From assembly GCF_047372505.1 (NCBI RefSeq), contig NZ_JBKBEU010000001.1, positions 930,001 to 994,000 on the forward strand: a stretch of DNA of 64,000 nt, in the 5' to 3' direction. The notes beneath the pieces were generated by a model. The model searched no databases. It was not told the DNA's origin and worked only from the letters and a program-made list of their open reading frames with translations. Below, one piece after another: positions 59,727 through 64,000 of this stretch. The translations under genes and the position numbers were made by a program. Each line of letters opens with the position of its first letter. Position 1 is the stretch's first letter. This DNA is from Phaeobacter cretensis. Its GTDB lineage: Bacteria; Pseudomonadota; Alphaproteobacteria; Rhodobacterales; Rhodobacteraceae.

Positions 59727-60378
59727 GATCAACGATACCATTAAGCGGGCAAAGTTACTGCTAGAGGCCCATCGTTGGTCGCTGCCCGACTGGGCCCATT
59801 GGAGTGCCGCAGACTACGAGGCAAATAAGGACCTGGCGGTTTGGTTGAACAGGCATCAAATGGGCTGGGATGTCACTGATTTTGGCAGCGGTGATTTCAC
59901 CCGGCGCGGGCTTGGATTGTTTTGCTTACGCAATGGGGTGCAGTCATCACATGACAGCCTTCCCTATGCCGAAAAGCTACTCTTTGTTGGTGAAAATCAG
60001 GAAACCCCGTTCCACACACACAAGGTTAAGCTCGAAGATATCATCAATCGCGGGGGCGGCGATCTTGTGCTGGAATTTCGCCAACCGGAGGGCGTGACCG
60101 AGCCAATCGAACTACGCTGCGATGGTGTTATGGTGTACCGCCAGCCTGATGAGCCGCTGGTTCTTACGCCGGGGCAAAGCGTGACTATTCCACGCGGCCT
60201 ATTCCACCGGTTCTATGCAAAACCCGGTACAGGTATGGTTCTTGGAGGCGAAGTCAGTCAGGTCAATGACGATGGCGCGGACAATTATTTCCTCGAACCG
60301 CTTGGCCGGTTTTCAGCAATCGAAGAAGACGAAGCCAGCCTGCACCCGCTCTGGAACGAAATCGGAACGGCATCATGA
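59701..60378 (+). CDS. D-lyxose/D-mannose-type ketol-isomerase (cupin)
   Basis: 225 aa from ATG 59701 (ATG 59713 is an alternative). It overlaps the oxidoreductase gene by 26 bases. The cupin metal site is seen in TPFHTHKVKLEDIINRGGGD (two His, Glu) and the later His in RGLFHRFYA. Families with this sequence convert D-lyxose to D-xylulose and D-mannose to D-fructose. It would turn the aldose into the ketose for the kinase encoded next. Confidence 0.8.
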   Translation: MGPLMKRSEINDTIKRAKLLLEAHRWSLPDWAHWSAADYEANKDLAVWLNRHQMGWDVTDFGSGDFTRRGLGLFCLRNGVQSSHDSLPYAEKLLFVGENQETPFHTHKVKLEDIINRGGGDLVLEFRQPEGVTEPIELRCDGVMVYRQPDEPLVLTPGQSVTIPRGLFHRFYAKPGTGMVLGGEVSQVNDDGADNYFLEPLGRFSAIEEDEASLHPLWNEIGTAS

Positions 60379-61406
60379 CAGAGAGGTCCGGCATCATATG
60401 TGCGGGCAACTGGATCGTGGATATGGTCCATGCAATTGGCTACTGGCCACGCGAAAGCGAACTTGTGCGGATCGGGGAACAGAGCTTCGATATCGGCGGC
60501 GGTGCGGCCAATGTCGTAGCCGCATTGACCAAACTCGACACTGGATTGCCGCTTTGGCCAATGGGTGCTGTGGGTGAGGATGAGCATGGCCGCTACGTCT
60601 TGCGTCGCTGCAAAGAGATGGGGCTGCCCAGCAGACATATGCAGGTGAAGGGCGATACCGCCACGGCCCATACCCATGTTATGTCAGTACCTGGACAAAC
60701 CCGGACCTTCTTTTATCAAGGTGGCGCAAACGACGCGCTGACTGTCGATGACTTTCCGGAAGAGATTTTCACCAAGAACACCGCACGGATTTTCTATCTA
60801 GGCTATCCGATGCTGCTGGCTGGTCTGGATGAAATTACTCCTGATGGAACGACGGGAGCCGCCCGCGTGCTGTACCGTGCAAAGACCGCCGGGATGATCA
60901 CTTGTGTTGATTTGGTGTCGACTGATGATCCGGGATTTGCAGATAGTGTCGGGCACTCACTTCCATATATCGATTATCTGGTCCTGAACGAGATCGAAGC
61001 GGCCCATGCAACCCGTCGCGTTCCTGTTGTCGAAGGGGAAATTCCATCTGACGAGGCGCTTACGACCATGGCCCGCGAGCTGATTGAAGCCGGTGTCAAC
61101 AAAGCGGTTGTTCTGCACTGCCCCGATAAGGTGCTTTGGACTGACAAGGAGGGTGATCAGAAATGGGCCCCAACAAAGCGGCTGGCCGCTGACGAGATTG
61201 CAAGCCCCCTTGGTGCAGGCGACGCTTTTTGCGCCGGTCTTCTCTACGCGATCCACGAGTACTGGCCGCTGGAGAACACGCTTGCATTGGCCAATGCAAC
61301 GGCGCGCGCGTCGCTCAAAGGGGTAACGGCCTGCGAAGCAATTCCCAATTTGAAAGAGTTGGAATGTGATGTGATCCGGATGGAGGAGATCCCGATATCA
61401 CCATAA
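60375..61406 (+). CDS. PfkB-family sugar kinase
   Basis: 343 aa, starting in the four-base overlap with the isomerase gene. N-terminal GNWIVDMVHAIGYWPRESEL and FDIGGGAANVVAALTKL (substrate lid and glycine motif, about 38-55); the second signature LGAGDAFCAGLLYAI is at about 278-292 with the catalytic Asp. It phosphorylates the ketose with ATP, probably at O1 or at the end hydroxyl, so that the aldolase can cleave it. Confidence 0.88.
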   Translation: MTERSGIICAGNWIVDMVHAIGYWPRESELVRIGEQSFDIGGGAANVVAALTKLDTGLPLWPMGAVGEDEHGRYVLRRCKEMGLPSRHMQVKGDTATAHTHVMSVPGQTRTFFYQGGANDALTVDDFPEEIFTKNTARIFYLGYPMLLAGLDEITPDGTTGAARVLYRAKTAGMITCVDLVSTDDPGFADSVGHSLPYIDYLVLNEIEAAHATRRVPVVEGEIPSDEALTTMARELIEAGVNKAVVLHCPDKVLWTDKEGDQKWAPTKRLAADEIASPLGAGDAFCAGLLYAIHEYWPLENTLALANATARASLKGVTACEAIPNLKELECDVIRMEEIPISP

Positions 61407-61445
61407 ATAAATAACTAGAACAATGTCTTATGAGGAGGAAAGACA

Positions 61446-62411
61446 ATGTCCAATATGATCAGAAGAACTTTCGTTGCGATGTCGGTTGCGGCGATGGCCG
61501 CGACAGCCCCAATCGGGGCTATGGCGCAAGATAATCCCGTCATCGCAAGCGTGGTCTTTCAGGGCGATCAGTTCATGCAGTTCCTGCAGACTGGGATCCG
61601 TGACAAGGCTGAAGCAGCCGGTGCAGAAGTCCTTGAAATCAACATCGACGGTGACCTGGCCCGCGAGATCCAGGCGATCGACACCTATATCGCCCGTGGC
61701 GTAGATGCGATCGTGATTGCACCTGTCTCCGCAAAAGATTCCGCGCCAGCTCTGAAGCGGGCCCGTGAAGCCGGGATCATCGTGATTGCACTGAACGGTG
61801 GGCTCGAGGACGGCTCTATCGCGAACGCGACATTCTCAACTGCAAACCGTGATCTCGGCGCATCCACAGGCGGTGCCGCAGCGGCGTTCATTTCAGAAAC
61901 CCTTGGCGGTAAAGCGAATGTGGCCACCCTGGCATTCTCGTCGCTACTGCCCGAACAATCCGGGGACCGTACCGGCGGCTTCAAGGACGCCGTGGTTGAA
62001 GGTAACACAATCAACATCCAGTCCGAGCAAGATGCATGGATGCCCGAAGCCGCTGTCACGGTTGCCACGGACATCCTGACCGCGCATCCAGACGTCAACG
62101 TGATCTATGCCGCGAACGAAGGGGGCACCGTCGGCGCGATGCAAGCCGTGCTCAACGCCGGTCGTGCGGGCGAGGTCTTTGTCTTCGGCATCGACGGGTC
62201 CAAACAGCTGGGCCAAGGGCTCTTGGCCGGGAACAACGTCCTTCAGGCGGTGACAGCGCAAGCGCCGATCATGATGGGTGCAATGGGCGCGGACGCCGCA
62301 CTGAAAGTCATGGCTGGCGAAGTGGTTGAGGCGCAGACGACTGTCCCTGCCCTACTTCTGAGCCGTACAGACCCTGATGGCGTTACAAACTTCCTCGAAA
62401 GCATCCAATAG
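61446..62411 (+). CDS. sugar ABC transporter periplasmic binding protein
   Basis: 321 aa; GAGGAGG lies ten bases before ATG 61446. Signal peptide ends AMA near 28. RbsB-like: VIASVVFQGDQFMQFLQTGIRDKAEAAGAEV, IQAIDTYIARGVDAIVIAPV and VNVIYAANEGGTVGAMQAV. It delivers the sugar to the importer encoded next. A perfect stem-loop lies directly after it. Confidence 0.92.
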   Translation: MSNMIRRTFVAMSVAAMAATAPIGAMAQDNPVIASVVFQGDQFMQFLQTGIRDKAEAAGAEVLEINIDGDLAREIQAIDTYIARGVDAIVIAPVSAKDSAPALKRAREAGIIVIALNGGLEDGSIANATFSTANRDLGASTGGAAAAFISETLGGKANVATLAFSSLLPEQSGDRTGGFKDAVVEGNTINIQSEQDAWMPEAAVTVATDILTAHPDVNVIYAANEGGTVGAMQAVLNAGRAGEVFVFGIDGSKQLGQGLLAGNNVLQAVTAQAPIMMGAMGADAALKVMAGEVVEAQTTVPALLLSRTDPDGVTNFLESIQ

Positions 62412-62436
62412 GTTTCCTGATCGTCAGGTGACTGCA

Positions 62437-62464
62437 GCAAAGGGCCAGGCAGTGGGCCCTTTGC
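62437..62464 (+). promoter_or_regulatory. stem-loop between binding-protein and ATPase genes
   Basis: GCAAAGGGCC at 62437-62446 pairs perfectly with GGCCCTTTGC at 62455-62464. No T-run follows and the next start codon is 20 bases away. Such hairpins commonly stabilise the binding-protein message and lower ATPase expression. Confidence 0.65.
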
Positions 62465-62483
62465 GATACCGGAGTGAACGACA

Positions 62484-63992
62484 ATGACGCAGCTTTCTCT
62501 GAATAATCTCACCAAACACTATGGCGCGGTCAAAGCATTAGAAGGGTTCACCCATGTGTTTGAGGCCGGACAGGTCCACGCGCTGATTGGTAAAAATGGA
62601 TCAGGCAAAAGCACATTTGTAAAAATGATGTCCGGCGCTATTCAGCCCACAGAAGGGGCGATCAGCGTTGGCCATAACGAGGCCCATTTCGCAACACCGC
62701 GCCAAGCTCAAGACGCAGGCATCGCGACGGTCTATCAAGAGCTGAGCCTCGTTCCTGAGCTGTCGGTGGCTGAAAACATATTCCTTGGCCGATTGCCGCG
62801 TAAACGGAGCGGATTGATTGACTGGCGCCAATTGCGCCGCCTGACTGAAGAGCTGTTCGTGGAGATCGGCGGTCTGGATATATCGCCCACCGCACGCATT
62901 GCAGAGCTGTCGGTCGGGCAACAGCAAATGGTCGAGATCGTCAAAGCGATGAGCTTTCGCCCGAAGGTATTGCAACTGGATGAACCCACGTCCGCGCTTG
63001 CCCAAGCCGAGGTGCAGCATCTGTTTGCATTGGTGCGACGGCTGAGGGAGCTCGGAGTGACCATTATCTATATTACCCACCGTTTGGCTGAATTGGGCAT
63101 GATCGCGGATACTGTCACCGCCATTCGTGACGGGCGTTTTGTCGGCAGTGTGCCGATTGATGACGCAAGCCCACCGGTCATTCTCGATATGATGTTCGGA
63201 GATTTGCCACCACTCGAACGACCAACGACGCAAATTGATCGCAGCCAGCCGGTCCTAAGCGTTAACCAGCTGGCACTAGCGCCATTTTTCCACGACGTCA
63301 GCTTTAATCTCTACCCAGGTGAGGTACTTGGCATTGCCGGGATGCTCGGATCTGGTCGTACTGAACTTCTGCACGCGATTTTCGGCGCGCGCAGGCTGGA
63401 AGGTGGCACAGTGAGTATCCACGGCAGAACCGTCACCACACCAGATATTCCAACCATGAAATCGCTTGGGATAGGATACACATCAGAAGATAGAAAACAC
63501 GCGGGCTTAGTGCAACTGCTATCGTCTCATGCCAATCTATGTCTGGCCGGCCAGGCCAAGATTGCACCAACCGGTTGGATCACCAAAAACCGCGAACGTC
63601 CGTTTGTGGATCGCCAGATCGCTGGCTTGCAGATCAAAGTCGGCGATCCGATGTTGCCTGTATCATCCCTCTCGGGGGGAAATCAGCAAAAGATCGTTGT
63701 TGGAAATTGGATCAACAACGCCCCTGACATTCTCCTATTTGACGAGCCCGCACGTGGCGTCGATGTACAAGCCAAGCGCCAAATTTATGAGCTGATCTGG
63801 GAAAAGGCGCGCGATGGCGTCAGTTCCATCGTTGTATCAACTGAATTGGAAGACCTGACCGAATGCTGTGATCGCATTCTTGTGCTGCGTGACGGTCAAA
63901 TCACCGAGACGTTCCTGAACGACGTGCTCGATCCCAAAGATATCTACACCGCTTGTATGGCGGTGCCCCAGAACGCGGAAACAACAGCATGA
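62484..63992 (+). CDS. sugar ABC transporter ATPase, two-domain RbsA type
   Basis: 502 aa. Domain 1: Walker A GKNGSGKST at about 36, signature LSVGQQQMVEIVKAM, Walker B LQLDEPTSAL. Domain 2: the altered Walker A GMLGSGRTELL at about 287, GYTSEDRKHAGLV, signature LSGGNQQK and Walker B LFDEPARGVDVQ. This is typical of RbsA/XylG/MglA, in which the second domain is degenerate. It powers the permease starting at 63989. Confidence 0.92.
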   Translation: MTQLSLNNLTKHYGAVKALEGFTHVFEAGQVHALIGKNGSGKSTFVKMMSGAIQPTEGAISVGHNEAHFATPRQAQDAGIATVYQELSLVPELSVAENIFLGRLPRKRSGLIDWRQLRRLTEELFVEIGGLDISPTARIAELSVGQQQMVEIVKAMSFRPKVLQLDEPTSALAQAEVQHLFALVRRLRELGVTIIYITHRLAELGMIADTVTAIRDGRFVGSVPIDDASPPVILDMMFGDLPPLERPTTQIDRSQPVLSVNQLALAPFFHDVSFNLYPGEVLGIAGMLGSGRTELLHAIFGARRLEGGTVSIHGRTVTTPDIPTMKSLGIGYTSEDRKHAGLVQLLSSHANLCLAGQAKIAPTGWITKNRERPFVDRQIAGLQIKVGDPMLPVSSLSGGNQQKIVVGNWINNAPDILLFDEPARGVDVQAKRQIYELIWEKARDGVSSIVVSTELEDLTECCDRILVLRDGQITETFLNDVLDPKDIYTACMAVPQNAETTA

Positions 63993-64000
63993 TCCAAACT
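63989..64000 (+). CDS. start of the next gene, probably the ABC permease (partial)
   Basis: ATG at 63989 overlaps the ATPase stop by four bases (ATGA) and reads MIQT before the window ends. In this type of operon the RbsC-like permease comes next. Confidence 0.4.

Overview
The window looks like chromosome from a marine alphaproteobacterium of the Rhodobacterales (Roseobacter group). The evidence is a minus-strand rRNA operon of alphaproteobacterial type ending in tRNA-fMet, Rhodobacterales-like transposases, an NAD-dependent Fds-type formate dehydrogenase and sugar ABC importers with LacI- or ROK-type control. Species cannot be named from the sequence alone.

Layout. 1-6616 is an accessory region, visibly more AT-rich in its first 3.5 kb. 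It holds a LuxI/FeeM-like N-acyl transferase, a ThiF-like adenylyltransferase, an IS5-family element with an extra palindromic insert, a flavin-dependent (tryptophan-type) halogenase and a badly broken IS3-family element. 6865-12771 is the rRNA operon on the minus strand, with 16S, tRNA-Ala, tRNA-Ile, 23S, 5S and tRNA-fMet in transcription order. The two spacer tRNAs are in the reverse of the usual order. 13239-22359 (minus) holds an N-methylproline demethylase-like flavoenzyme, a LysR regulator with a divergent small gene, and a formate dehydrogenase cluster (LysR, fused FdsGB, FdsA). 22514-30322 holds a MarR-like regulator, a chemoreceptor, a PRMT7-like methyltransferase, an ABC-F protein, a GNAT protein and tRNA-Arg.

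30496-41573 is an iron-uptake locus. One operon encodes a binding protein, two permeases, an ATPase, a siderophore-interacting reductase and a private ExbB-ExbD-ExbD-TonB set. It converges on a TonB-dependent receptor, sharing one bidirectional terminator. The operon starts with a leader that can fold into a three-way junction covering its own ribosome binding site; this is the most interesting non-coding signal in the window. 40656-48508 (minus) holds a MYG1-like protein, a methyltransferase, an ankyrin protein, a small exported protein and a large serralysin-type RTX protease.

49114-64000 holds two catabolic operons separated by an integrase relic. The first encodes a ROK regulator with two perfect palindromes at its promoter, an M20 amidohydrolase, an ABC importer in three parts, a YhfX-like PLP protein and a GlmS-type SIS isomerase/deaminase. 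It suggests uptake and breakdown of an amino-sugar or sugar-amino-acid conjugate. The second sits behind a perfect LacI-family operator and encodes an aldolase, a Gfo/Idh/MocA dehydrogenase, a D-lyxose-type isomerase, a PfkB kinase and an ABC importer that runs off the end. It has the parts of an isomerise-phosphorylate-cleave sugar pathway of unknown substrate.
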